Source of the DNA: Pseudomonadota bacterium
Lineage (GTDB): Bacteria; Pseudomonadota; Gammaproteobacteria; Arenicellales; UBA868
Direction: 5' to 3'
NCBI GenBank assembly: GCA_018661145.1
Contig: JABJIU010000144.1
Span: 1 to 12,692, forward strand
Length of the DNA: 12,692 bases
The notes beneath the pieces were generated by a model that saw only the letters and a list, made by a program, of their open reading frames with translations, had not been told where the DNA came from and did no database searches. Below, one piece after another: positions 6,682-12,692 of the stretch. The translations under genes and the position numbers were made by a program. How positions within the stretch are numbered: position 1 is the stretch's first letter; every line of letters starts with the position of its first letter.

Positions 6682-7256
6682 CAATGAAGCGGGATCAAGC
6701 CTTGAGAGTGCTCAGTCAGCACTATCCAGACGGTATCGTAGTTCCGGTGTACCAGAGCGCGTTCGACTGGATGGGCATAAGGCCCCACCCCCTAAACTAC
6801 CTCTGTACGGGAGCGATGGGCCAGGGGTCAAGTCACGCCCTAGGGCTTGCTTTGGCATGTCCGACAGAGCCTGTTGTGGTGCTGGATGGTGATGGCAGCC
6901 TCCTGATGAACCTCGGGACACTGGTCACAATAGGAGACCAGAGTCCCCGGAACCTCTGGCATTTTGTGTGCCAGAACGGTATGTACGAGGTCAATGGAGA
7001 ATTTCCGGTTCCCGGTAAAAGCACGGTTGACTTTGCGGCGATGGCGATGGCCGCAGGCTACAAGGCGGCGCATACCTTTTCTGACCTCAATGAATTTTCG
7101 TGCGCACTACCGTCAATTCTTGCAACGCCGGGCCCGCTTTTAGTTGCGCTGCAGGTGGAAGCCGGCGCACCGTTTCCTCGAAATTATCAGGAGATTCACA
7201 GCGCGCAATCCCGTGCGGCGTTCAAGGCCGCGCTTGCGGGCCGGCGCGGCCGATAA
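6678..7256 (+). CDS. ComE-like beta subunit of the ThDP-dependent 2-oxo acid decarboxylase
   Basis: A 192-aa PP-domain subunit that binds the diphosphate of ThDP and Mg2+. GTG 6678 is favoured: GGAG at 6667-6670 sits 7 nt upstream and the start overlaps the alpha stop (GTGA). ATG 6684 is a less well-spaced alternative. The domain carries LCTGAMGQGSSHALGLALA (42-60) and the ThDP/metal signature starting GDG at 71-73 (DGDGSLLMNLG) and ending at Asn100, followed by GMYEVNGEFPVPG. With the alpha subunit it forms the active sites at the interface. The gene ends only 2 bp from the stop of the convergent LysR gene. The neighbouring aminotransferase and 2-hydroxyacid dehydrogenase both handle 2-oxo acids, supporting a 2-oxo acid decarboxylase role. 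Confidence 0.88.
   Translation: MTMKRDQALRVLSQHYPDGIVVPVYQSAFDWMGIRPHPLNYLCTGAMGQGSSHALGLALACPTEPVVVLDGDGSLLMNLGTLVTIGDQSPRNLWHFVCQNGMYEVNGEFPVPGKSTVDFAAMAMAAGYKAAHTFSDLNEFSCALPSILATPGPLLVALQVEAGAPFPRNYQEIHSAQSRAAFKAALAGRRGR
7239..7251. terminator. GC-rich hairpin at the convergent decarboxylase-beta / LysR junction
   Basis: GGCCG-GCG-CGGCC forms a 5-bp stem with a 3-nt loop inside the last codons of the beta subunit, followed by the AT-rich stretch ATAAATTTAATT. The two genes converge with 2 bp between them, so a bidirectional terminator would have to sit about here. There is no clean U-tract, so the call is weak. Confidence 0.25.
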
Positions 7257-7258
7257 AT

Positions 7259-8158
7259 TTAATTGCGCGGACGACTGGCCCGGAGCGTCTGTACCACGGT
7301 CTCGGAGAAGGCGCGAATCAGCCGGCTGGATTCGCGGTGTTTTAGATATAACAGGGCGAGGTCTCCATGCAGGGCGGGTGTGAAGGGTCTCACTTCGATG
7401 CCGCTCTCGAGCTTTACTCCCGGAAACGAAGGGCCGATAACTGATACGCCGATTCCGTTTGCTACCAATTTGCATATTGTGTCGGTGGTGCGTGCCTCGT
7501 AGCGAAGGCTGCGATTCACTTTTGATTTGGAAAAAACCTGATCCACCCGGTGACGGTAGAGCGAATCACTGCGGTAGGAGATGAACTCTTCGCCTTCGAG
7601 GTCTTTTGGAGTGATCTTCGCTTTGGAATGTAACCTATGTCGCTTCGGAAAAATGCAGACGGACTGCCCCCGAAGGACGGGTTGCGATACCACCGCCGGG
7701 TTCTCCATAGGGAGTGTGGAGATTCCGAGGTCGCACTGACCCGAGGTGATGTATTCAAAGACCCTTTGCGTGGGCTGAACTTCGAGAGAAACAGCTACAT
7801 TAGGGAAAGCCGTGTCAAATGCCTTAAGTATCTGTCCTATAAACATTGTCACGACGCTCGGGATGGTGACCAATCTCAAAGAGCCCTCTTTGTGCTCACG
7901 GATATTAGCGGCGGACTGGGTTAATTGATCGAGTCCAAGGTGAGAGGTTTCCACCTCGTCGAAGAACAGTCTACTTTCGACAGTCGGGACGATCTGACGG
8001 CCTTGGCGGGTAAAGAGATCAAAGCCCAGAGCGCGCTCGAGTTCCTGAATTAGTCGAGTGACGGCAGGTTGGGAGATGTTCATCATCTCTGCGGCGCCGG
8101 TTATGGTGCCGGTAATCATCACGGCGCGAAAGGCATCAACTTGGCGAAGAGTAATCAA
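7259..8158 (-). CDS. LysR-type transcriptional regulator
   Basis: A 299-aa regulator with an N-terminal winged helix-turn-helix and a C-terminal periplasmic-binding-like effector domain. The start is TTG (complement of 8156-8158): a perfect AAGGAGG lies 6 nt upstream (complement of 8165-8171) and the product then begins ITLRQVDAFRAVM, the canonical LysR N-terminus. The frame is open 14 codons further upstream, but that would bury the ribosome site. The helix-turn-helix covers GTITGAAEMMNISQPAVTRLIQELE. The effector domain includes GSLRLVTIPS, CDLGISTLP and a VANGIGVSVIGP segment. It is divergent from the 2-hydroxyacid dehydrogenase and convergent with the decarboxylase operon, so it probably controls one or both, with a pathway 2-oxo acid or amino acid as inducer (inference). 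Confidence 0.93.
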   Translation of the reverse strand: MITLRQVDAFRAVMITGTITGAAEMMNISQPAVTRLIQELERALGFDLFTRQGRQIVPTVESRLFFDEVETSHLGLDQLTQSAANIREHKEGSLRLVTIPSVVTMFIGQILKAFDTAFPNVAVSLEVQPTQRVFEYITSGQCDLGISTLPMENPAVVSQPVLRGQSVCIFPKRHRLHSKAKITPKDLEGEEFISYRSDSLYRHRVDQVFSKSKVNRSLRYEARTTDTICKLVANGIGVSVIGPSFPGVKLESGIEVRPFTPALHGDLALLYLKHRESSRLIRAFSETVVQTLRASRPRN

Positions 8159-8270
8159 TGTCTTCCTCCTTCTAATCTGGGAGTATTTGACTGAATCCAA
8201 AATAGATTAACATTATCTGTGAGAATTAGTTTGAGGAGCACACCTGGCCTACGAAGGCGCGAGATATCGA
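8159..8270. promoter_or_regulatory. Divergent LysR / 2-hydroxyacid dehydrogenase promoter region with candidate operator
   Basis: On the + strand, TTGACT (8187-8192) and CATTAT (8211-8216) are spaced by 18 bp and could be the dehydrogenase promoter. Two dyads lie over it: TAATCT (8173-8178) with AGATTA (8204-8209), and ATTAAC (8206-8211) with GAGAAT (8221-8226), the latter of the form ATTnnC-N9-GnnAAT. Interrupted AT-rich dyads between a LysR gene and its divergent target are typical of LysR-type binding sites. A GAGGAG at 8234-8239 lies too far from ATG 8271 to be its ribosome site. Confidence 0.45.
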
Positions 8271-9278
8271 ATGATGAATAAACGGGACTGGACGATTGGC
8301 ATCACGCATCTGATCAAGCCTTCTTTTGATCCTGAAAATGCTGCCTTTCAGGGAAGGGCTGACTTCGTGTACTTTCCGTCACGGCACGAAGCTGACTTTC
8401 CGATGGGTGCGCTACCACCTCTGGACGCGTTCCTTGTCTGGACACCCTCCATCAGCGTCAACACGATCAATCAGTTGTCGAACTGCAAGATCATCGTCCG
8501 TTATGGGGTAGGCTACGACAAGATCGACCTGACGGGTCTTGATCGAGCGGGAATTGCTTTCTCGAATAACCCGGAATATGGACCGGAGGATGTGGCTGAT
8601 ACAGCGATGGGGCTGATTCTCGCGCTCCAACGTCGACTGGTACAACATAACGCGCTTGCGAAAGGTTATTCCGACACCTGGCAAGAAAACCATTTGACGC
8701 CGATGCTGCACTCACCACGCACGACTGTGGGTATTGTCGGTTTGGGTCGCATCGGAACGAGTGTTGCACGCCGCTTGGCACCGTTTGGTTACAAAGTGGT
8801 GGCGTATGATCCCTACATCAGTAATGGAATGTTCAGGGCGCTGCAGGTCGAACGCATCGCTGCTCTGGAGGAGTTGGTTGAACGGGTTGATGTTTTAACG
8901 TTGCATTGTCCGCTAACTGCCGAGACAGAGTCCATGATCGACCGCCAAGTGTTGGACAGGGCGAAACCAGGACTTCTGCTCGTCAATACCGCTCGCGGTA
9001 AGCTGATTAGCAGCCTGGATACGATTGAGCACTGTCTTCGAAACGGACAGATTGGCGGGGTCGGGTTAGATGCGCTTCCCGAGGAGCCGCCAGGTCCTCA
9101 TCCACTGATTGAGGCATGGCGCCAAGATGAAGACTGGACGAAAGGACGTGTGATTATCACTCCTCACAACGCCTTTTTCTCCGACGATTCTATGTATGAA
9201 TGCCGGTTTGCAGCAGCAGAAACTGCCAGGTTATTTTTGGAAGAGGGAATACAGAGAAACCGTGTCGCCGCTCCGTAA
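8271..9278 (+). CDS. D-isomer-specific 2-hydroxyacid dehydrogenase family protein
   Basis: A 335-aa NAD(P)-dependent oxidoreductase that interconverts a 2-hydroxy acid and a 2-oxo acid. The coenzyme-binding fold shows GLGRIG (157-162, GxGxxG) with Asp180 as the ribose-binding acidic residue, suggesting NAD rather than NADP. The catalytic triad is visible: Arg242 in VNTARGKLI, Glu271 or Glu272 in ALPEEPP, and His299 in ITPHNAFFSD. The helix PEYGPEDVADTAMGLILAL is typical of the family. Two ATGs stand in tandem at 8271 and 8274, and no strong ribosome site is seen. One (S)-sulfolactate dehydrogenase, SlcC, is in this family, as are many others, so the substrate is open. Its position divergent to the LysR gene suggests shared regulation and a 2-oxo acid in common with the decarboxylase. 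Confidence 0.9.
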   Translation: MMNKRDWTIGITHLIKPSFDPENAAFQGRADFVYFPSRHEADFPMGALPPLDAFLVWTPSISVNTINQLSNCKIIVRYGVGYDKIDLTGLDRAGIAFSNNPEYGPEDVADTAMGLILALQRRLVQHNALAKGYSDTWQENHLTPMLHSPRTTVGIVGLGRIGTSVARRLAPFGYKVVAYDPYISNGMFRALQVERIAALEELVERVDVLTLHCPLTAETESMIDRQVLDRAKPGLLLVNTARGKLISSLDTIEHCLRNGQIGGVGLDALPEEPPGPHPLIEAWRQDEDWTKGRVIITPHNAFFSDDSMYECRFAAAETARLFLEEGIQRNRVAAP

Positions 9279-9285
9279 GCGGCGG
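9264..9285. terminator. Stem-loop between the convergent dehydrogenase and DUF1116 genes
   Basis: GCCGCT (9267-9272) and AGCGGC (9278-9283) pair perfectly around CCGTA, with one more C-G pair outside (9266/9284). It overlaps the end of the dehydrogenase gene and lies about 40 bp beyond the end of the DUF1116 gene. Neither strand has a run of T after the stem, so if it terminates transcription it is not a textbook intrinsic terminator. Confidence 0.3.
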
Positions 9286-9322
9286 AAGGAGAAAGGTCGG
9301 ATTTGCTCGTAGCTGAATTGAC

Positions 9323-10528
9323 TCAACCCTTGGAAGCCAATTCGCTTAGACCGTTGGCTATCATGCTCTTCGGTTGTTCGAAGATTCCCCCACCGAGTCG
9401 ACCGACTTCCCCCTGATTGTCAAGAATCCCTAGGCTGACCAAAGGCGCTCGGTCTGCCGAGATGCAAGTTCTGGCTGTGATGCCGACCGAAAGACCGAGG
9501 TCTGCGAAACCAGGATGAACGGCTGCAGTCAGCATTGATCCTGTGGCCAGCCCGTCAGACGGCAGCAGGTGCCCGAGATTTTCTTTTTGTACCGGGCAGA
9601 ATGACATAGCCATTGCGCCGAATCCAAGCGCGTCCACGATTGCGCTGTCTCCGATCGCTCCCAAAGCTCTTGAACTGGGTAGGTCCACGTCAAAGCCCCC
9701 TTTAGGCGGCGACGCTGGAGCGGTGAACCATTTTCCTGGTAATCCTGCGAGCTGAATGCCGGTCTCTCGGCCGTTTGCTGCTGCTGCGGTGATAAGGCTG
9801 CTTTTCGCGACACCTTGACCACCGAGTAGGATTGTCTTGGCCGCGGCCATCCAGATATTTAGAAAGAAACTCGGTCCTTTCTCGATAAATTCAATGAACT
9901 CCTGTCCGAGTTGTTGGCGACTTAATCGGGATTGAATTTTATCCAAGAGCAGGCGGGTTCCCACGGGGGTTCTGCCGTGACAGTCATCACCCTGATCCAC
10001 CGATTGGGCAGCAATATCCAGCAGCGTTACGCCGTCGGTGCAGGCATCGGCGAGAGCAGGTCCTAGAGACTGATGGAGCCACTCTAGATGAGCGAGGGCG
10101 TCAGGGGAGCAGATTCCTAATCGGGGTGCAGGTCCGTTGCCACCGTTGATGGGCGCGAAGGCACGTACTTGTGAGTCGGATTGGTCCTCAACGCAATGTA
10201 GCAACATCTTTGAGGAAACAACGGCGGCAAGGGGGGTGACGACGTTGTAGTCCTGGGCTGGCTGGAGTGTGATCGCACCAGTGAGGATTCTATCTTCCGC
10301 CTTCCCGAAATCTGGAGCAAGTCCGTTAAACACAGCTGCAACACAAGCGGAGTTCAATACAGGCTTAACGATTTCGGTAGGATCTTTGAAAGCAGGTCCA
10401 GCGTGCAGCAGGGTATCTTCAGCAAGATCTATTGCACCGGCGGCCGACCGCATCTCGATCCAGACGGGTTTTACCCGTAATATCCGGGAAAGCGCCTCCT
10501 GGTCAGCAGGGTGAGTCAGTTCTGTCAT
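9323..10528 (-). CDS. DUF1116 family protein (AllG/YlbE-like)
   Basis: A 401-aa soluble protein. Family features as I recall them are LQPAQDYNVVTPLAAVVSSKM (from residue 88), a VEDQ...FAPINGGNGPAPRLG stretch (113-138), DQGDDCHGRT (178-187, like the family's GDExHNRN), FFLNIWMAAAKTIL (221-234), GKWFTAP (265-271) and GDSAIVDALGFGAMAM (293-308). E. coli AllG (YlbE) of this family works with AllF (FdrA) and AllH (DUF2877) as an oxamate carbamoyltransferase in allantoin breakdown. Neither partner is recognisable here; two unrelated-looking paralogues precede it instead. It is the last gene of a three-gene operon, 9 bp after the preceding gene, with only a weak ribosome site. The role is probably acyl or carbamoyl group chemistry by analogy, but that is inference. 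Confidence 0.8.
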   Translation of the reverse strand: MTELTHPADQEALSRILRVKPVWIEMRSAAGAIDLAEDTLLHAGPAFKDPTEIVKPVLNSACVAAVFNGLAPDFGKAEDRILTGAITLQPAQDYNVVTPLAAVVSSKMLLHCVEDQSDSQVRAFAPINGGNGPAPRLGICSPDALAHLEWLHQSLGPALADACTDGVTLLDIAAQSVDQGDDCHGRTPVGTRLLLDKIQSRLSRQQLGQEFIEFIEKGPSFFLNIWMAAAKTILLGGQGVAKSSLITAAAANGRETGIQLAGLPGKWFTAPASPPKGGFDVDLPSSRALGAIGDSAIVDALGFGAMAMSFCPVQKENLGHLLPSDGLATGSMLTAAVHPGFADLGLSVGITARTCISADRAPLVSLGILDNQGEVGRLGGGIFEQPKSMIANGLSELASKG

Positions 10529-10537
10529 CAGGATTAT

Positions 10538-11155
10538 TCAAGCGGGCCGAATCCACGTCTCGGAGAAGTATAAAAAAGCCGTCGTGGTCTTGATATCCGC
10601 CTGGATTCTCTCTACCGGAGTTCCGGGCAGTGTGCGTCCATTTATTTGAATCGAGGGCTTTGTCGATTCGATCAGGAGCGTATAAAGCTCATTTTCTTTA
10701 CCCCCGGTAAGCTCGGCAGGGAGTTCCAGCGCCGTGGGAGTCCCCAATCCATCCCAGGTCAGCGTCACGTCGAGTGACTCCGCTTTGATGTGCTCGGAGT
10801 AACACGAGCGCGGGTCCCCTTCAGATTGAGCATGGTCGATCTGGACTAGCGATAAGGACTCGCACGCCGGCAGAGAGCTAAAGGCCGGCAGTTTTAGGAT
10901 AAAACTCTCGAGAAGATAATCTGCGAGATTCTTGTTGTCGTAGAGTAAGACGTTACAGCCATCAGGGAACTGTCGGCACTGTGTTGGAGAGTCCAACAGC
11001 AAAAGAACAGTGCCTCTCCCGGCCGGAGAGAGATAAATCCGGAAGAAAAGCGCTATAGCAGAAAAAGGACCGTCGGGATCTTCCTTCAGAAGAATGCCCG
11101 GATTTTCCCCGGTCCAGACGACCTGCCCGGGGTGGATCGGGGAGGATAACGGCAT
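10538..11155 (-). CDS. Unrecognised protein, paralogue B of a tandem pair
   Basis: A 205-aa soluble protein without a signal peptide or membrane span; I do not recognise its family. It aligns over its whole length with the gene immediately upstream in the operon: both share a GENPGI/GDNPGI turn near residue 17, GP then FFR, a G(R/Q)G turn followed by a hydrophobic strand, FPD..NV, YL..(S/D)F, W.(G/D)LG, a SI.(I/V)NG turn, and end in SETW(I/V)(R/K)P. The alternating hydrophobic pattern suggests mostly beta structure. Its ATG has GAGGAA 10 nt upstream, formed by the last codons of the upstream gene 7 bp away, so translation is probably coupled. It carries six cysteines, none shared in an obvious metal motif. 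A binding or assembly role beside the DUF1116 protein is possible but unproven. Confidence 0.85.
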   Translation of the reverse strand: MPLSSPIHPGQVVWTGENPGILLKEDPDGPFSAIALFFRIYLSPAGRGTVLLLLDSPTQCRQFPDGCNVLLYDNKNLADYLLESFILKLPAFSSLPACESLSLVQIDHAQSEGDPRSCYSEHIKAESLDVTLTWDGLGTPTALELPAELTGGKENELYTLLIESTKPSIQINGRTLPGTPVERIQADIKTTTAFLYFSETWIRPA

Positions 11156-11162
11156 AGGAGAT

Positions 11163-11801
11163 CTATTCCTCAGTTAAGGTCGGTTTGACCCAGGTTTCGG
11201 AAACCGCCATAAAGGCCGTACTCATTTTTCTACCAAAGAAAAGACGCTCACAAACCCGCCCCGTAAGAGGAACGCCGTTGACGGAAATCGATGCGCTCCG
11301 CGCCTCGAGAAACACGCTATACATGTCGTGCGCCCCCGTAGCAGAGTCTTTCGGGCCGACTTCGACTGCGAAGGGATTGCCGAGGTCATTCCAGCACATC
11401 TGGGCTGTACAGCCTGTTGCACGCATGGTCTCAGTCCAGGAAGTCGCCATGTCGCCGTCCGACGAATGCGATTCAACCTCGAGCCAAGTCATTGTGTCTA
11501 GACCCGGCTGATCACGAAATGATGGAAACCGCTTGATAAAGTCATCTATAAGGTAACGCGTCAATTCTAGATTCGTGGTGAGGCATACGTTTCTTGAGTC
11601 CGGAAATTCTGTTGTCTTGCTCGGATCACCCAGAACAATCATCACAGACCCTTGGCCATGTGCGGAATAAAGGACGCGAAAGAAGATACCAAGCCCGGTC
11701 CAAGGGCCATTGGGAGACTCCCGAAGGTAGATACCGGGATTATCTCCAGCCCACTCTACTATCCCGGGATTAACAGGTACTCGTTGCATTTTGTCATTCA
11801 T
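11163..11801 (-). CDS. Unrecognised protein, paralogue A of a tandem pair (first gene of the operon)
   Basis: A 212-aa soluble protein of no family I recognise, full-length paralogue of the next gene downstream. Visible landmarks are NPGIVEWAGDNPGIYLRE (12-29), GPWTGLGIFFRVLYSAHGQG (32-51), TEFPDSRNVCL, FIKRFPSF, CWNDLGNPFAVEVG, SISVNGVPL and the C-terminal SETWVKP. Strands rich in aliphatic and aromatic residues alternate with G/N/D turns, so a beta-rich fold is likely. ATG 11799-11801 is used; a second ATG four codons in is possible, and neither has a strong ribosome site. It leads the - strand operon, directly facing the sarcosine oxidase-like gene across a 147-bp divergent promoter region, so the two transcription units may be co-regulated. 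Confidence 0.83.
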   Translation of the reverse strand: MNDKMQRVPVNPGIVEWAGDNPGIYLRESPNGPWTGLGIFFRVLYSAHGQGSVMIVLGDPSKTTEFPDSRNVCLTTNLELTRYLIDDFIKRFPSFRDQPGLDTMTWLEVESHSSDGDMATSWTETMRATGCTAQMCWNDLGNPFAVEVGPKDSATGAHDMYSVFLEARSASISVNGVPLTGRVCERLFFGRKMSTAFMAVSETWVKPTLTEE

Positions 11802-11948
11802 CTGGGGCTATGATAATAGATAATTCTAATGTATAACGCTTCACGTAAACTACAGTCGAAATTATAAGACCTGCTGTAGACTCATTGTACTGCCCAGAGG
11901 GGCAGTCAGTCTCGGCGCAAGTTTCAACAGCCATCATCAAGATATTCC
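11802..11948. promoter_or_regulatory. Divergent promoter region between the paralogue/DUF1116 operon and the sarcosine oxidase-like gene
   Basis: On the + strand TTCACG (11840-11845), a 17-bp spacer and TATAAG (11863-11868) make a credible sigma-70 promoter for the sarcosine oxidase-like gene. On the - strand a perfect TATAAT (complement of 11861-11866) overlaps that same -10, though its -35 is poor. Both lie inside the dyad CTACAG (11850-11855) / CTGTAG (11874-11879), spaced by 18 bp, which looks like an operator that could block both directions at once. Confidence 0.45.
11889..11906. repeat. 7-bp perfect hairpin in the leader of the sarcosine oxidase-like gene
   Basis: ACTGCCC and GGGCAGT pair perfectly around the tetraloop AGAG. 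The hairpin lies downstream of the candidate + strand promoter and 42 bp before GTG 11949, so it would be part of the mRNA leader. No U-tract follows. It could be a protein-binding site, a leader structure or an upstream operator. Confidence 0.4.
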
Positions 11949-12692
11949 GTGAAACGTTTTTCGATATTTTCATTAGCGAGAAATGCTCTAACAGGGCATC
12001 GCAATTGGGAAAAGATGTGGCGAAGCCCTGATCCCAGACGCGAATACGACGTCGTGATCATCGGTGGTGGGGGACATGGCCTCGGTGCGGCGTATTTCCT
12101 GGCTAAGGAACACGGGATTACGAATGTGGCGGTGCTGGAGAAAGGCTGGCTAGGTGGGGGCAACACAGGCCGGAATACCATGACCGTTCGCTCCAATTTT
12201 CTGAGAGAGGACAGCGTTCCGTTTCATGAGATGTCGCTGGATCTGTATCACCAGTTGAGTCGAGACCTGAACTACAACCTCATGGTCAGTCAGCGCGGGA
12301 TGATTACCTTCATTCAAAGTTCTGCTGCGAACCGGGTTGCGCTACAGATGGCAAATACCATGCACATCTACGGTGCGGAATACCGGATGCTGACGCTCGA
12401 TGAGGTTAAACAAAAAATTCCGATCTTTGATCCGTCTCCAGATATGCGGTTACCGGTTCGAGGCGGCGTCTATCAACCAAGAGCGTCAATGGTGCGCCAT
12501 GATGCAGTTGCCTGGGGTTTCGCCCGCGCGGCGGATGCCCGTGGTGTCGATATTATTCAGAACTGCGAGGTGACTGGAATTCAACAGGAAGGCGGCGCAG
12601 TGACAGGAGTTGAGACCAATCGGGGAGTGATTAAAGCGAAAAAGATTGGAATGGCTGTGGCCGGGCACGGTAGTGTGGTTGCCTCGATGGTG
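11949..12692 (+). CDS. soxB: Sarcosine oxidase beta subunit-like FAD/FMN oxidoreductase (5' part, runs off the window)
   Basis: 248 codons are visible and the frame is open at the right edge (the family is about 415 aa). GTG 11949 gives KRFSIFSLARNALTGHRNWE, which matches the conserved start of heterotetrameric sarcosine oxidase beta subunits; the ribosome site is weak. The FAD-binding signature IIGGGGHGLGAAY occupies 37-49, followed by VLEKGWLGGGNTGRNTMTVRSN (62-83). RHDAVAWGFARAAD (183-196) contains His184, which I believe corresponds to the covalent FMN-linked histidine of characterised enzymes. The enzyme family oxidatively demethylates sarcosine, producing glycine, H2O2 and methylene-tetrahydrofolate when all four subunits are present. 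The delta, alpha and gamma genes would be expected just beyond the window. Paralogues act on other N-methyl amino acids, so the exact substrate is open. Confidence 0.9.
   Translation, partial: MKRFSIFSLARNALTGHRNWEKMWRSPDPRREYDVVIIGGGGHGLGAAYFLAKEHGITNVAVLEKGWLGGGNTGRNTMTVRSNFLREDSVPFHEMSLDLYHQLSRDLNYNLMVSQRGMITFIQSSAANRVALQMANTMHIYGAEYRMLTLDEVKQKIPIFDPSPDMRLPVRGGVYQPRASMVRHDAVAWGFARAADARGVDIIQNCEVTGIQQEGGAVTGVETNRGVIKAKKIGMAVAGHGSVVASMV

Noticed and set aside
6169..7256. Acetolactate synthase or full-length pyruvate decarboxylase
   Set aside because: The PYR and PP domains are split into two short proteins with no central FAD-type domain, which fits ComD/ComE rather than IlvB or PDC.
7140..7475. 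111-aa - strand frame and several + strand frames across the decarboxylase/LysR junction
   Set aside because: They overlap two well-supported convergent genes and show no recognisable domains; GC-rich shadows.
8159..8200. Longer LysR N-terminus (DSVKYSQIRRRKT...)
   Set aside because: It would place the perfect AAGGAGG ribosome site inside the gene; TTG at 8158 gives the canonical LysR start.
11924..12196. 90-aa open frame on the - strand
   Set aside because: It is a shadow of the sarcosine oxidase-like gene, which carries clear family motifs on the + strand.
1..12692. CRISPR array, toxin-antitoxin, phage-defence or biosynthetic megasynthase genes
   Set aside because: No regularly spaced repeats and no such domains were seen on either strand.

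Overview
The window suggests a gammaproteobacterium, probably an environmental or marine one. That rests on the ribF-lspA-fkpB-ispH housekeeping order, the tail of murJ upstream, and the accessory genes. About half of the genes appear to start with GTG or TTG, so start calls matter here.

Region 1 (1-3485, + strand) is a compact housekeeping block: the 3' end of murJ (lipid II flippase), a small DUF2203-like gene, ribF (FMN/FAD synthesis), lspA (lipoprotein signal peptidase), fkpB/slpA (peptidyl-prolyl isomerase) and ispH (last step of the MEP isoprenoid pathway). The gene usually found between ribF and lspA, ileS, is absent: only 23 bp separate them.

Region 2 (3486-7256, + strand) begins with a 222-bp regulatory gap. 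It is followed by a tightly coupled four-gene operon: a phthalate-type Rieske oxygenase, a HisC-like PLP aminotransferase, and the two halves of a ComD/ComE-type thiamine-diphosphate decarboxylase (sulfopyruvate/phosphonopyruvate decarboxylase-like). The chemistry reads as oxidation or demethylation, amino acid to 2-oxo acid, then 2-oxo acid to aldehyde plus CO2.

Region 3 (7259-9278) holds a LysR regulator on the - strand, convergent with the decarboxylase operon. It is divergent from a D-isomer-type 2-hydroxyacid dehydrogenase, and the two share a 112-bp promoter region.

Region 4 (9323-11801, - strand) is a three-gene operon: two tandem paralogues of an unrecognised ~205-212 aa family, then a DUF1116 protein (the family of E. 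coli AllG/YlbE). It is divergent from Region 5 (11949 to the window end, + strand), the 5' part of a heterotetrameric-type sarcosine oxidase beta subunit.

Taken together, regions 2-5 look like a catabolic cluster for an amino-acid-like, possibly N-methylated or anionic, substrate. That substrate assignment is inference. The least explained part is the DUF1116 operon with its two paralogous unknown proteins.
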